Counted from the stretch's first letter, positions 36,313-51,519 are shown. The stretch: 64,000 nt of DNA from Prinia subflava (GCF_021018805.1 NC_086247.1:122747094-122811093), one strand, 5' to 3'. The notes: generated by a model not told the origin, from the sequence alone. Numbers and translations: made by a program.

Positions 36313-39300
36313 GGTTATATATGACATTCTTCAGTAGAAGAAAGAGCTTTGCTTTGTGGCAGCACACACACGATTCTGGCAATGAGACTTGTGTTCCACA
36401 AGGATGGCACCTCATTCCCTGTGGTGTAGAACTCGCAGTCCAATATTGGGAAGGAGAGATCAGAGCTGGGTGACTCTTTTACATCTATGTCTTCCCAGCA
36501 GTGACATAAACTGGCATAGCTGGTCTTGCCTTACACAGTCCCACCCTCATCTCTGTTGATGAGGAGCAGCTGAAGTTGAAGTTCACAAATGGATGGCCAT
36601 AAGTTCACTATTTCGTTTCTTTTCAAAGGACTACATACACCCTGCACTTCTGCTTCTTTACCTAGCTCAGGGAAAGTAAAATGCTTCTGGCACATGTCCA
36701 AAAGATAAATATATTAGAGAAATGAAGAATCAAATAAAACTGTTGCACTGTGATAAAATCCAGTATTTATCCAGATAAAGCAGGAATAAGGCTTTCCAAA
36801 AGAAGCACAGTCTGGGTATCTTAGTGTGTGCCCCAGTGACACACTAGTACAGAGGAAGTATACATAAATCTCTCCAGTTGTCTAATGGTTTTAAAAATTT
36901 TGCTGTTGTATTATAAAAATTTCACCTATGCACTCTTCTCTAGTTTCCCACAAACCTGACTGCTATGAGAGTAATTCTGCCCTAGGTGAAGGCTCCATTA
37001 CCTAAATAAATCCCACATCAGCTGCCTGGAGCGTGAGTGGATCATTCCTGAGGACCTATAGAAATCTGGGTGGTGATATTCACAAAGATATGTGAGATGA
37101 TATTGCTCCTTCGTACCTCAATTAATCTCAACTTGCATAAAAGGTCACACTTCAGCCCTCCTCCTTATTACCCTTCCCTCCTTCCTCCTTACTGCTCTTC
37201 CCCCCTCTTCCTCCTTACTTAAAGAAACAAATGTAACTTCACTTTATTAATAAACTTATAAAGGTTCTTGAAGAATTTCAATTGGGGTTAATGCAGCTCA
37301 AGAAGAGTTCCCCCACTTCTGCTAAGGCAATACAGATTTTGCCCCCTTCCTGCAGATACCAAGAGTTTGGGTTGTGTATATCTATAGATTCTGTATGTAC
37401 TGCCATGGCAGCAGGTTTATGGTCCTGTCCCTTTCCTCTCCTATCTCCATAATGAAAAACTCAAGACAGTTTATTCTTATGCAGAGGGTGGAGAAAAGAG
37501 AAAAGAAAGAGATGTAGTGCAGGAGGGAGGGAGGAGGCAAGGAGCAGGAGTGAAAGTTGTGCTAGTCTTTGTACCTGTGGTTTTTAAGTTAACTCTGTTT
37601 TTGTGTTTGCTGAAAGCTTACATTCTGCAAAGTTTTTCATTTTATTTTTGATAACAGTGCCCAGAACAGCAAACCCAGTGAGTGAAAGAAAAAAATCAGT
37701 TGTGTACGATAATAAATGGATTTCTGCCAATGACAGGTCATGATACAGAAAAAAATTCTGTGATGACCCTCTTTCCTCTGCTCTCATTTATCTCTTACTG
37801 GTGACCACTGATAGATTTCTGCTGTATGATTTATTGCAGAAAAACACCACCTAGAAATGGGCTTTTGATAAAATTGTTCAAGGATTCCTGGACAATAAAT
37901 CCTAATCTTTACATGCATGCTGCAAGATGTTTCACCTTTCTTATGCTATAAATAATATATGCCAAATGTGATAATAAATCCATACATCTAAGCTCTATCT
38001 GTGTGGTTTAAGAAACAAAATTACAATATGTAATCCTGATATTAATGGCAGCTATGTAATGCCAGGAATATTGATGGCAATATTTGTTTATTTGTGATCC
38101 AAATTTCCAGTGTTGTGTTGTACTGAAATTTCATTGCTTTTCTCAGTCTGGATGGTTATCTTCTGTAAGGAAATCTGTGATAAACACAGCAGGCACTAGC
38201 TGGCTTGAATCAACAAAGATGCTTCTGTAGGTCTGCCAAGAACCTCAGCTGAAATTTTCAAATATACTCTATGCAAAGATCTCTCTTCATAATTAATCAT
38301 CTACAGTAGGAAGTGTCTGATAGCATCTGTCACCTCCCTGTGACCCTACAACTATTACAGTGGGGTTAAATGTGCACAAGCCCAGCATTTAAAGCTCTTT
38401 ACAAACTACAGGCTCAAGGTCAGGATCTGACTTAATTTTACTCCACAGTGGGAATGAAGCATAACTTCTGTCTAGAACATATATGTGGTGGTATTTGGTT
38501 TAAGCCTAAAGACTCACTTTAGTTATTGAGTCCTATATAAGCTATAAAATATTGCAAGTATCTTTCCCAGACAAAATGAGCAGGTCCTTATCTAGGATAC
38601 AAAAACAGGCTACAAAATCAACTCTTTGTGGGCATAGCTGATCATTTGGGATTTTGGAAAGAAGAAATTACATCAGAAAAATAAGAATAATGATGATTGT
38701 GAGAGACAGAAGGCCAAAAATGGTATGAGAAGAGTGAATGACAGAGAAAAAAAATGTCAATGAAACATACTTCGCTTAGCTTTTGTTTCTGTAGAGACAA
38801 AACCTTTTTTGCTGTTTTTAGAAGAAAGATGCAGCCCACTTTGACTTATTTTTCTGATTTTTTTTTTTTTAATTTGAGCATTGCAATTCTTGGCTGCTTT
38901 TGTTTCCTGCCTAAGGGAAATAAAATATCTGCCATGCACCTGTGCAAAAAAGAGAATGTTGCTGCACTCTTTTCCACACTCATAGAGAATTTTCTGTTAA
39001 CATCTGTGACAGAGGAATGTATTCTAAGCAGGAAAACTACAGTGCTAAATTGGCCACTGAAACTTTAGGAATGGTAATACCAAAATACTGAAGGAAAAAG
39101 GAGTGAGGAAATAGGTAACAAAAAAAATAATCCTTTAATTGGAAGGGGCCAAGCCCACATAAACAGTGTGTTTGATTTCAGCTGTGTCCTCTGATCTATA
39201 CTGAAGGTCAAAGAAGGAAATGCCACAGAAGTTATGATTATGTGAAATGAAGTGAGAAACAATGATTTGGCGTAATAAATACCTCCTGCAACTAGAGAAT

Positions 39301-40883
39301 GTTCGGCTCACTGAAATTGTCTCCCAGGTGTCTGCCTGTCTCCAGGACACATGGATAATCCCAGGCTAAAATGACAGTGAGGCATGTTGTTTTCAGAAAA
39401 ACATGGCTAATGTTGGTTTATATGAAAGAAAACTCACCTCACGGCTCTAAAATACAGCAGAAACATCTCCCTTCTTTTTTGCATGAGTCAAAACATCAAC
39501 TTTCCACCTTCAGTTCTAGGATTTTTCAGTCAGCCGTAAAAACCTTTATGATTTTCTTGATAAATTCCTCTGTCCTCTCAGATGCGAGACAGACTAAACT
39601 ACTCCTGTACTTGAACCACGTCCTAAAGGGCACTTATTTCTCTACAGGCAACAACTCTGACAATTCTGAGAGGAAAATCTTCTGACAAAGCATTATAGGC
39701 CATCAACCCTTTGCTGTCACGCTGCTGCACTTGCAGTTTATGAAACTATTGAGCTCAATTTATTGTTTTTACAAATGGACCCCAGATTCATTCTGGGTTC
39801 AAGTCTATTTCTCAGATCAGGAATTCTGCCCTCTCCCATGCCAGTGAGAACAGCACATCCTTCACCAGTGTCCCCCAGCTTGCCCAATTCACTTCTCTGC
39901 AGGAACTGTGGCCTGAAATATCTGTAAGAGTGTTTCCAGAACCATTAGCAGATCCCATACCCATATTGAAGGTATAAGGCCATGTCCACTTCACCCTCCC
40001 CTGGAAGCTGAGCTCACCTTGATGTATTTTTAATCTCCATGGATAATAGGGAACCATTTACTCATGGATGGCACAGACAGTTTTGAAACTGCTCATAGTA
40101 AAGCTGGTGACCTTGCAAGAGCATTAGAATTGCTATAGTCACTTTGTTCTTCTTTGGTCATTTGTCTTATTTATGTAGAAAAGCTTTTTCAACATTCTTT
40201 AAAAAATATGGATTGAAAATATTTAGAAACCAAAATGACCCAAAAGTTAGGTTCTAGCAAAACTGTGAACCAAACTCAAAGATTCCTGGAAAATGTCTGT
40301 TCTCCCTGAAAGTTGGGCAATTTGGTTTTGGAAAGTTGAAAACTGGAATATGTGAAAATAGCCTATTGTTCAAAATAGCATTTTTTAATTTTGTTTTTCA
40401 TTTTGTTTGAAAACTTGATGTATATCTTCTGCTATCTATGTTTTTAACACAATATGTAACATGACCATGTATTATTATTAACTCTTGTAATGGAAATTTC
40501 ATTAATATTTTCAGCTGGATAACATGACAAATTTATCAAGGAATGTTGTTTAAAACTTGAGTACTAAATATATTAATAGCAAATTTTTCCAAGGATTTTT
40601 TTCTGTTTCAGTTTGCTAATAAATTGTACATCCACACAGGCATAAGCTCATCAGAAATAAATACTAACTTGTATGGTCATTATAATTTTTTTTAGAATAC
40701 ACTGTGATTCACCTAATTAGTAATTAAAACTGGAAAATATCTTTCCTTCTCTTTAAGAGATTAGGCTACTACATGAATTTTATTTAAGATAATTTTGGCT
40801 GAAAAGTAGAGAGTACCTTTCAAAGACAGTGGAATTAAACAGAATCAACTGTTTGAAAGATGAATTTGTTCTCTGTTCTACAG
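36313..40883. other. Unique non-coding sequence
   Basis: No gene is supported. Frames reach 104 codons (38754-39068 and 39371-39685, both plus) with no recognisable family. A pyrimidine-rich patch near 37155-37215 and a purine-rich patch near 37490-37550 are compositional only. Confidence 0.6.
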
Positions 40884-40976
40884 GCAAGAGAAAAGTGGTG
40901 CAGGACAGCAAAGAAAAGTAAAGAGCAAAAGGAAAACAACCTCTCCTCTCAATGTCTGGTTCAAACCCTGGCTCAG
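40884..40976 (+). other. Exon-like 93-bp segment
   Basis: A good acceptor (TTTGTTCTCTGTTCTACAG ending at 40883) is followed after 93 bp by a donor-like CTCAG|GTACAT. The segment is a multiple of three, and two of the three frames are open across it: the frame starting at base one and the frame starting at base two. The translated residues are lysine/arginine-rich at first and then include NVWFKPWL in the second frame; I recognise no protein. The donor is moderate because GTACAT departs from GTRAGT. An exon of an unannotated coding gene or lncRNA is possible, but chance pairs of splice-like motifs are expected in 64 kb. Confidence 0.25.
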
Positions 40977-43735
40977 GTACATCTGAGATAATTTATGGGA
41001 GCATAATGATCTGCACCAGGAATCTCAGTCTGCCGCATGACTGAGCTAGTTTCTATAAAGGACCTGGAAAGCTGGCGCCACAGCAAACGAAGAAAATGAG
41101 TTTAATCACTTTACAAGCTTTCTGCTTGTGATCTTTCTGGCTATATCTGAATGAAATGTAGGAAGAAAATAGTCACAAAAAGGTATGCTGGATGCCTCAG
41201 TAGTTGATGATTGTTGAGACGTGGGAGGAAGGAGGGGAATTAGTATACCTAAGGGGATGTCAGGCAAGTGAAAACAGGGATGTTTTACAAGCAGCACACT
41301 GGAAGTCTGGAGTTCACAATGAGAAGGATGTGAAAGCAGCTATATGTCTGTCCTCTAGAAGGTGTTAAGGGCCTGATAAATGGATAAGTAGTGGGGCTCC
41401 TAGTTTCCAAAGCAAGGTATTCACAGGACAAAAAAAGGTTTGCCTGGCTGTAGGTAGATCTTTTATAATTTCTAAATAATATTCTTCCTCAACGACACAG
41501 GGGCTATACCTATGGATCTACAAAGCAGCAATGTTTGAAAACACATCCAGCAAGATCTGCCTCAATGTTACATAAAAGACTGCAGCTCTGTGCTCAGAAA
41601 CAATTTTATAGATATAACCACGCAATGATTCACATCTGGCCAGGGTGAGTCAGAAGGGTGAGAAATCTTAGGGTTAGAAGAGAGTTATAAAGAAAAAGAA
41701 TATTATTTTTTAAAGGAGTTCAAGATACTAATTTGTAGATTTTTTATTCTAGTTTTGATAAAAAGCCATCACTTCAGAAAAGTATTTGATGCAGACATAA
41801 ACAGAAAAAGAATTAGACTCTTCTTTGTTTTTCTTTATCCTGCAGAGCTTAAAATTTAGAGAATAAAACTTTTATAATAGCCAATGTGTGTGTACCTTAA
41901 TGAGTGGAGACATTACATCAACCTGATTTTATTTTTTAACTTCTTGACACATCATTCTGTGGCCTGTTAGGACAAACATATGCTCTCAGAGGGTAATTCA
42001 TGTTAAGGCATTCAGAATTCATAAATGGCTTTCCAACAGCTTGCAGACTGGAAGATTCCTCATCACCTAACAAGTCTGAGAAAGTTGTATCAGATTCAAG
42101 GCCAGTTATGACTAACAAGAACCAAGGCTTCTTTCTTCCCAGAATGATTAGAATGGCTATCTTCACTTCTTTTCCTGTTCATTGCTACTTTTTTTTCAAG
42201 TGACCAAAATATTTTGTTGAAGCAAATACTAGAAAAATATTTTTAATAAAAATAAGAATGAAAGAGGACAGAACGGCTGCTCAACTGCAACTCCTTCCTT
42301 GTCATAAGGTCAAGGCACTAACATGGATTTTCTTGTGGACATCCAGAGAAGAACCGAATGCTCGGATTGCTGCATTGCTTCTGACCCTGCAGCCCACACT
42401 GCATGGCACTGGCATTGATGGACACACTAAGACAGAGAGGAAACAGAGACATAGAACTAGATATCTTAATAAGGCTTTCTGACATCTCTTGTGGTGGAAA
42501 TATCTCTGTGGATAACAGTGTCACTAAGAACACCTAGTGCTACTGGCTGTATTCAAAAAAGCATTTATACTGAAGTCATCAGGCTGAATTTATGGCTGGG
42601 ATAACTCTATGATAGTCAGCAAAAATAGGGACTAAAATTATTGAGGAAATATCTCAGAGCCAAGACCTAGATTTCTAGGTATGGTGTGGGGAAAAAATCT
42701 AACATTTACCACTGGTTTTATTGACACTTTGGATGTAATTTCTTTCATGTTTTTATGTAGCTGTGTATATAAATCTGCCATACACGTGATTCAGTACAGC
42801 TTCTGAGGATCATTTGTATCCTATATACTGCTAGGCCAGGGCTATCCCACTTGGAACACAATGGTTTGGTAGACTCAGGCGTCCCTGGGAGCTCAGCCAA
42901 GGGCTTACTTTTCTAAGGGCTCAACCAGAGGAAGCAGTTTGTTGACAAAGAAAGCATCAACAGAAAAAGGTCCTGTCCTCGGGGGCCTGCAATGATGTTG
43001 TCTGAACATTCAACCAGACTCTTGGAGTCACTTCCCTCTAGCACAGGCCCTTTCACAACACCTGACTCTCAAACTCACTTGGCATTTGATTATTTCAAAA
43101 CCTGGTGGATGAGGTCTTGCAAGGTCCAGATTTCTATCATCAACTTTCAAATCAATTAACAATGTCTGTCCTTTGGACTCAATGATTAAAAAACTATTTA
43201 AAAAGTGGCCTGAGAGAGTTGTGTGAACAGTGAGGAAGTGCCATCCAGAAGAGAGAAGATGAGCCTAAACTTAGTAGACAGTTGGCTCTCTCAGTGTTCT
43301 TTGATGCCCTGGAGATTTAAGTAGGCCTTATCTTATTTGTTCCCCGGTATTTTATCACCAGAACTCCAATGAGTTACTGTTAACAGACTTACATGCCACA
43401 AAGCTGCAAGTCTTAGAAACTCAAGTATAATGAATTGTGTTTGGATTTTAAAGATTTTGGAATGCAACATGAGCACATTTGAGAAAAAAATTAAAGTAAT
43501 AGTGATTGATGGCAGCAGCAAATTGGATAAATAACAATGAAGTTTTGTTGTTGTATTTGAAAGGTTTTTATGGGGTATTATTATGAATATCTGACCAGGC
43601 TTGAACATATACCTTAGATTTCCCACTTACATAAGAAAAATGTAAAAATAAGTCACATGGAATATCACTTCATGCACTTGCCAGGATTGAGAAACACAAA
43701 TTACCATGGCCTCAAATATATCATACAAAGTTTCT
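40977..43735. other. Unique non-coding sequence
   Basis: No gene is supported. Another splice-like pair (acceptor ending at 41597, donor CCAGG|GTGAGT at 41645) encloses 47 bp with an open frame. I mention it mainly as a measure of how readily such pairs arise. Frames up to 97 codons show no recognisable family. Confidence 0.6.
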
Positions 43736-44380
<645 letters not shown>

Positions 44381-46614
44381 TTTTTTTCTGTGCTCAAGTT
44401 ATGCTGGAGGGAATTAGAAGGGAGGTTACCCCTGAGTACCTTAATAGCTCCATCCCTTTTAATGTTGCCTCTTTTCTCAATAGCCCTGTAGCTTTTCACT
44501 TCCTTCTTCTCCACATCTGTCTTCCAATTTTATGCAGTTTATGACAGATGTGCAGAGCTGATCAAATCAGAATCCCTATGGTCCTCTGTCACCACTTTTT
44601 CATCATGCTCGTGAGTGTCTCCTGTTAAATACAGGTGTTAATTCTTAAGTCCCTGCTCTCACACATCCCTGCCTCTCCTGAACTACAAGGCAAGTCCTCT
44701 TTTCAATCTCTGAATTACATCTTGAAAATGGTAAAGGTTTTCCCTTTTGTGAAAAATCACCTAACAAATTGATGAAGCAAAAGCCCATTCTGTGCCATGG
44801 AACACAAGGACACTACTTGTGATAGACAGTCCCTCTCACCAGATGCTGAGGGGATATTCCGTGGAGGTCTCATTGTGGGATTGCCTCATACAGCTCCAAA
44901 GACAGCAGCCCTCAGAGGAGGCAAGGTGGGTTAGCTTTGGTGTCATCTGGTACAGACATTTCATGCTCTGACCTCACACCTGCTGTTGTCTGGGAAAACA
45001 ACAAACTGCCTTTCAAAACTCAAGGATGTCAACATCTTCCTTTTGCTGTCAGAAAAACATGGGGAAAGAAAGAAGGCATAGCAATCCACTATGTGGCATA
45101 TATAAAATATCTTGCTAAAGGTCTGACTCTTGCTGTCAGCATGTGATTTAAGAAAAAAGATTTTTTGTTTATTCAGCGTTTGCAGTGAGGGTGAGATTAT
45201 GCCTGATAGGTCCTCAGTCCATCCTCCAGGTGTGTATTTGTATACAGCCTTGAAAGAAAAGCTGTAAAAAATATATATATTTGTGCAGAATACCAGTAAA
45301 TGACTTAAACAGGAGGCACAATTTTTTATAATACCATTTACGCTACAAACTTTGTTGTGAAATTAGGATTTGTACCATTTTCTCAGATCACGACTGACTT
45401 TTTCACCTCTGATCTGTAGTGTAGTTCAGTGATTCAGTCTAAGTACACAAAAAAAGGTAACTAAAAATACAGCAAGGTTTGACTAATAATCGATTTGCAG
45501 ACTTCTAAGAGCTGTCATGACTTGTCAGTCTTAGAAGAGAAGGTAAAAATTAGTTTTCAACCACTAAACAGAGTCACAAATAGCATTGGTTTCCTTGGAG
45601 ACTTAGCAGCAGTTCTCAAAACACTGTACTTGCAGGAAAGGAGTGACTTGCAAAGATACATTCCCCGTCCAAACGTTAATTAATTTCTTCTCTTAATAAT
45701 GTACACTCACATCAGCTCTGTGTATGTGGTATTTACCTCTTTACACCCTCGTCTCAAGTCCTCTTTCATGGTGTATATATATAATGTAGAGTGCAAATAT
45801 GTTACTTGCAAAGATTTTTTTCTATATTGCTTATGATGTACAGAAATGGTAATTCCACAGAAAACTATTTACACTCTTTCACAAAATATATATTTTTATT
45901 AATTATCTACAATGGCAAAAGTAACTATCAGTCCAGCAATTCTAAGATTCCTGATGTCAAAATAACATTGCAATTGAAAAAGTACTATTGCCTCCTAAGT
46001 AAACATCATGAGAATAAAACCTTTAATTCTCTGATGAGGAGACAGATGACCAAAAGGCAACACAAACTGACAGCAAGAAAGTTCTGTCTCATTCATTCTT
46101 ACTCACAGTGAACTGGTTGCAGGTTGGTTAGCCAGACATGAGTTTTTGTTATGTTTGTCAGGGTGTGAGGGCTATCTTCCCCTCTAACGCTGCTCTGTCT
46201 CCTGCTCCATATGATATTAGGGCATTTGATTTTGTCATCTACCACCATTTCACAGTACTTTTACCTATTTTCAATGCCAGAGATAGAGTAGAAAGCCACA
46301 GCACAAGAGATTCCACAGTTTCTAAAGAGAAGGTTTATTTTTGTTGTTTAAAAGTGTTTAGGTGTATCAATGTTTATGTCTACCCATAGTATTTGTTCAC
46401 CATATATGAGAAAAACATAACATTATCTATAGGTGAACATATTCATAGTTAAGGAGCCATCAGTGTGATACTAAAAATATTTCAGTTGCTATGCCAAATT
46501 ATAACTGAAAAAGTAATCACTGCAAAGTGTTTTCAACAACTTAAGTTAAATACACGTAAGAAATTTCTGCTTGGTAATAAATTGCTTTCTGCACATCACA
46601 ACAGAAATAACTCA
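44381..46614. other. Unique non-coding sequence
   Basis: No gene is supported. A 106-codon frame (45791-46111) and smaller frames resemble nothing. Short ATATAT runs occur near 45270-45280 and 45774-45782. Confidence 0.6.
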
Positions 46615-46665
46615 TTTTCCATACACTGAGGATCAGAAATTTTTCCATATACTGAGGATCAGTAT
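46615..46665. repeat. 26-bp tandem duplication
   Basis: TTTTCCATACACTGAGGATC at 46615 recurs as TTTTCCATATACTGAGGATC at 46641, a period of 26 bp with one difference in the first 20 bases. Local duplication, no evident function. Confidence 0.85.
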
Positions 46666-49600
46666 GGCAAAAAGTGTTTTTCTAACAAGGTGGCATAACT
46701 AAATGGAGTGGTGATTAAAGTTTTATGGGCACACCGCTAATAACTCAAAAGTTCTGATATTTCAGCATTGGAATTACACATTCATAAGTCACTATATACT
46801 GAAAGAAAGTTTTTCATACCAAAGGACAAGATCATTTAATGAATGGCCTAGAAAGGAGAAAACAGACCTTGATGTTAGTGGGAATTGATCTCCTTATTGT
46901 ATAACAATTAAACAGCATAAAACTTAATAGCTTTGATTTGGTCTGCTGTGGCTCTCACAGTCTAGGGGTTCATTTGCTGTCTATATTGTGTACAAATAAT
47001 TTCAGGCCTAGATTTTTAACACTATGTGAGAGACTCTCTGTTCATCTCATAAAAAATCTTAGCTTGAGTCCTCAGCAGACATCACATCCATTCAAGTAGT
47101 TAATTAAGTTTTCATCTATGTTACCTCTCATTTTTTTAGACTGTTATATTTCTAAGTATCAAGCACACGTATTTACTTACACATTTGTGTTTTGTGGTTG
47201 TACATGCACTTTCTCTTTTCAACACCTTCAGCTTCGTCTGCTGCCTTTCCCATAACTTACTGGGGCAGATCCTAAACGAAACTATTCCACTTTTCAGGTC
47301 CATTCTTAATGAAGCCTCTTTTCACCAGCTCAGCTCCCAGATGGTCAAAGATTATCATCTTAGATGATAACCCACTTCACTAAGACAAATATATTTTGAT
47401 TCCCTTTGTTGATTTTCCAGGAGTAAGACCTGGTGCTCTATGCTTCATTTTTTTCACTTACACAAAATGTAACTCTAAATAAAAGATGGCACCTCTGCCC
47501 TAAATATTTATTATCTGTTATACTTAGGTGCAAAATTTTTGTCTTAAATCAAGTGGTTTCAGTAACTCATAGAACAGCCACCTCTTGAATTGCCTTGCAC
47601 AGAAGGCACATAAGTGTCTTTTGAAGTGAATGATGGCTATGGAGGCACAAAGCCCTGCAGTGCTATAGATGAAGAGAAGGTGGAAGGTGGAAGGTGGCTC
47701 CAGCTGGGAATAAGACTGCCTCCTGCCACAGGGAGCAGAATATCTCATGTTGACCAGAGAAACACTGAAATATCATTGTGCCTGTCATTTCTGAAACCCT
47801 CATGGGCCATAATTTTCCACAGCATTTCAGTACACCCTGTTTTACTGTTATTTTATTTTTGTACCACTTCTGCTCCCTAAGATACATGTATAAATACAAC
47901 AGAGTTCACTTTGCTGTACTTTGGGCATTCCCATGGTAGTGGGAGTTACACAGATGTTTCAATAACTAAATGTATTCTTGTGTTTTATTCATTCAAGGAG
48001 TCATTGTCAATTCAGTGGCACACTTCCACCTTCATAGCCTGTAATTATAATAATCTTTAGCAAAAATAAATGAGATGTTTCAATATACTTCATATTTGGG
48101 AATCTAATGCTTTGGTATTTTATTTTAATCTTAGACCTACTACTTGTAAGGACCCTCTTTGGGGTGGAACATCATTTTCTGAACTTTTAAGGGAAAATTT
48201 CCATGCTGTTTAGACTATCTTTTATATTTGTGTACACAAAGCTAGAGTTCTTAATTTTTTTTATTATATACTCTTTACCTCATAAATGTATGGAGGACCT
48301 TTAATTAGAGAAAATATAATCAGATAGATACAGAATATTTTGTCTGTTCCCACTAATTTGCTGTAGGGTTGACAAGTCAGTGAAAAGGCAATTTTTCCCT
48401 TTCAGTTTTTGAATTTCTACTGAGCTGAATATTTATAGAGTCAGTATTTTACTCCTCAATACTTCATGTGAAAGTTTACTTCAAATTTTGGTCAGAGGCT
48501 CACTGTGTTTAATCTACATGTATCAGTTTCTGAATTACAGGCAGAATGTTGGAAATATACTGGTTAATATACCAAACATTTTTGAAGTGGTCTTATTGGG
48601 ACTATTACTGGGCTTATGTGAAAAACTCCCTATTTATGGAAATGTGGAGAACAAAGGGAAAAGGGAAGCAGATGGAGGGATTGATAAGTCAAGACCTAAG
48701 GCTTCAAAGATTTTACATTATTCCCTGCAGATAATAGTTGAATAGCAAAATCATAGGTCTCCATGTTGGTTTTTTTTTCTCTGGTAGCTGAACTATTGTC
48801 TACTTATTCACAGCAGACAGTGGTTGTGATTTGAAACACATAGATCGTTCCCATAAATTACTTTAAACTGCCTAACCTTTACTAAGTACTCTCATGGTGT
48901 CTTTAAAAGTCTGTGTGATAGAAAAAATAGTTACATATTCCTGCTGATTTTCCACAATAAAAAAAATTCTTTCTTAATTCCAAATGTATTATACCAGTTA
49001 CACTCACAGAACCTTAGAAACACAGACTCCTAATTGCATTACTGAGACAAAAGCCAAAAAAGTTCGAAGACTAGTAGACAACCATGTACTTCTCTTGTTC
49101 TGTTCTTTGTGCTATCATTCCTCTTTTTCCGACATAATAAGAAAACACAATTTAGAGACTAGTTGCAGAACAAGCATGCACTCATGGCCTTTTATTCTGC
49201 ACAAACACAAGTTGGAGACTGGCTGTAAAACCAGAGACAGAACACAGAACAGAATTCACACTGTAACTGTCATTGTGACTGAAATCCAAGCTTTTCAGTT
49301 TGTGTTGCTTGAGATGATGAGAAATAGAGAAAAAATGTGGAATAGCATTAGCCTAACTTTCATTCCAGAAGAGCCCATCAATTAAGCATCATTTAAGACG
49401 AGAGTTTTAAGAATTCTGTCAGGTTTTAAGAGAGATCATGCTACCTAATGTTTTTATTTGACGGGGAAGAGTACATGGAGATTTGCTCCTATTACTCTGA
49501 AGTGAGAATATAAGGTGCTTGGGTGCAAATTCGGGATAATTTTAATTACACTGTCAAGGTAAAAAGGAACTGGACACATTACTGCAAAGGTTTATTATAT

Positions 49601-51476
49601 GTACGTTGTACTAGAATAACCTGTCAACTTTACAGGCTGACAACTTTCCAGCAAAGGGGAATGTTCTTTGCATATTTCATGATCTGGTTAAGAGGAAAAT
49701 GGTAGGGACTAGTGCTAGAAGGGAAGGTACATGTTGGGAGGATGTTGAGTTCCTTTGGGGCAGTTCATACTCTTAGGATAGGCATCATGGGACAGAATTT
49801 TTTGACATTCTTTTTTGTAACACTGACACAAAATAAAGAGTGCTGATGGAATTAAGACACATAGTAGGATACAAAGTTGGATGATGCAGAAACCATGCAG
49901 AAAGCTGGGCTGAATAAACAGGCCAAATTCAATGGTGCAGTATGCACTTGTGGCCTACTAAAGAAAAAACATTGCTGTGAAGATGGAAAAAACTGTTAAA
50001 GAGGAGGACACAGCATTTTCAGGAAAGCCAAGGGTTACCAAGTGTAATGCTGATACAATCACAGGATGGGTCAGCCAAGCTACTTCCATGATGGCAGAAA
50101 AATATTACTGTCATTAAATGAGTTGCAGTTGAGTTCTCCTTTGGTGCACTGGGTATGGCAGCTTGTACAGCATGGGTCAAGCCAAAAACTTGCATAGGAG
50201 CTCTCACTTACACCAACACAGCAGAATATCATTTCAGAATTATACAGACTTTGGTTACCTGCCCACACAAAGGTTAGTGGTATCCAGGACATGTATACTC
50301 ACACATCCAAATGCACATAAACAAGAAAAAGATTTTACCGTCACAAAGGTTTAGCTCAAAACTAAATGAATTTGGCATCTAAACAATTTTGATGCCTTTA
50401 AAAATAATTTTGCCCTTTGGAGTCTGAATAAATTTGAAAAAAAAATGGGCTGTAATTCCTAGGATTCCATAAATAGACTTGTAACACTCACAGAGGGAAA
50501 AAAAATGAAATTACCTAACCTACTCCACTACCTGGGTAATCCATTTAAACCAAACTGTTTCTAAATAGACTTAACTGATAGAGGTTCCAGCATTTTTCTC
50601 AGAGAATTGCTACATAATTCAATATATCTAGCTAATGTACTCTGATTTCTGTCTTGGGGTTTAAAAAACTCTTGTATGTTAGAAGTCTTCTCTTTTATTT
50701 TCATATCCATTCAGCCAGAGCAACAGTTGAATATTTTAGTGTTGCAAGGTTTCTTCTGACCAGGCCTGTATTTACACATACTGTAAAAACACCTTAAGAT
50801 ACTTCAATAAACTTAATATAAATTGTCACTTTACACAACTCATACATGCAAATAAAGAAAAGTGATTTATATCAGAGTTTCTTCATAGCACGACTTGGCT
50901 AATTAAAATACATTTTTTCTTATTACATTTTATGGACTCCATTACTGTAATGCAGGAAGCATCAAGCAGTGGGAGCAAACGAGAAGTATATGACACATTT
51001 GAATCCTTTGTATAAGTACTGTGGTATTTTGGCTAATAGAAGACAACATATTTCTCTCAAACAGGTCTAAGAGAGAGATCCAATGCCTAAAATACTTTAA
51101 TGGGTACCTAACGCCTTTGAATTGCAAGAATTGCTTTGTGAAAGCATGTACAGTTGCAGTATGCATCTTTATGAAAGCATGTCCAAACTTATTTTATGCC
51201 AATAGAAAAATTTTACAGCAATAATATGGCACATGTAGACAATATTTGCTTGTATCAAATGTTAACCAAATTATTTAATGGTTGGTAATCCATACTTTTA
51301 AGCTCTATCATCACACTTTATGTGGTAAAACATACAGATTTTTTTTTAAACACAAAACATTAAAAATCTGTCATTTTGATGAAGTATAAATTTTATTATG
51401 ACTTCATTGACATAAAGAGGAAAAAATATGCTAAAATTAGGATTTTAAATGAATCCTTCTTATTTATTTTTTACAG
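46666..51476. other. Unique non-coding sequence
   Basis: No gene is supported. Three GAAGGTG-type 7-bp units occur at about 47676-47697, and a 9-bp-arm inverted repeat (TTATCATCT, one base, AGATGATAA) at 47352-47370. The longest frame is 133 codons (48984-49385, plus), with no recognisable domain. Confidence 0.6.
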
Positions 51477-51519
51477 GCTTCGAAACTGTCATCTGACACT
51501 AAGGGACAAAGATAAACAT
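51477..51519 (+). other. Exon-like 43-bp segment with strong splice motifs
   Basis: TTATTTATTTTTTACAG ends at 51476 and CAT|GTAAGTTT begins at 51520, which are near-consensus acceptor and donor sites only 43 bp apart. Two frames are closed; the frame in which the first base completes a preceding codon is open and reads LRNCHLTLRDKDKH. I recognise no protein. In phase terms it would follow an exon ending with two leftover bases and would itself end on a codon boundary. A short exon of a lncRNA or of an unannotated transcript is the most economical reading if it is real. Chance remains a serious alternative. Confidence 0.35.

Noticed and set aside
40955..40975. tRNA-like B box (GGTTCAAACCC)
   Set aside because: No matching A box or cloverleaf stems upstream and no terminator T-run at the right distance.
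41598..41644. 47-bp exon-like segment ending at CCAGG|GTGAGT
   Set aside because: The acceptor has a competing AG upstream and there is no supporting context. It mainly shows that such pairs arise by chance.
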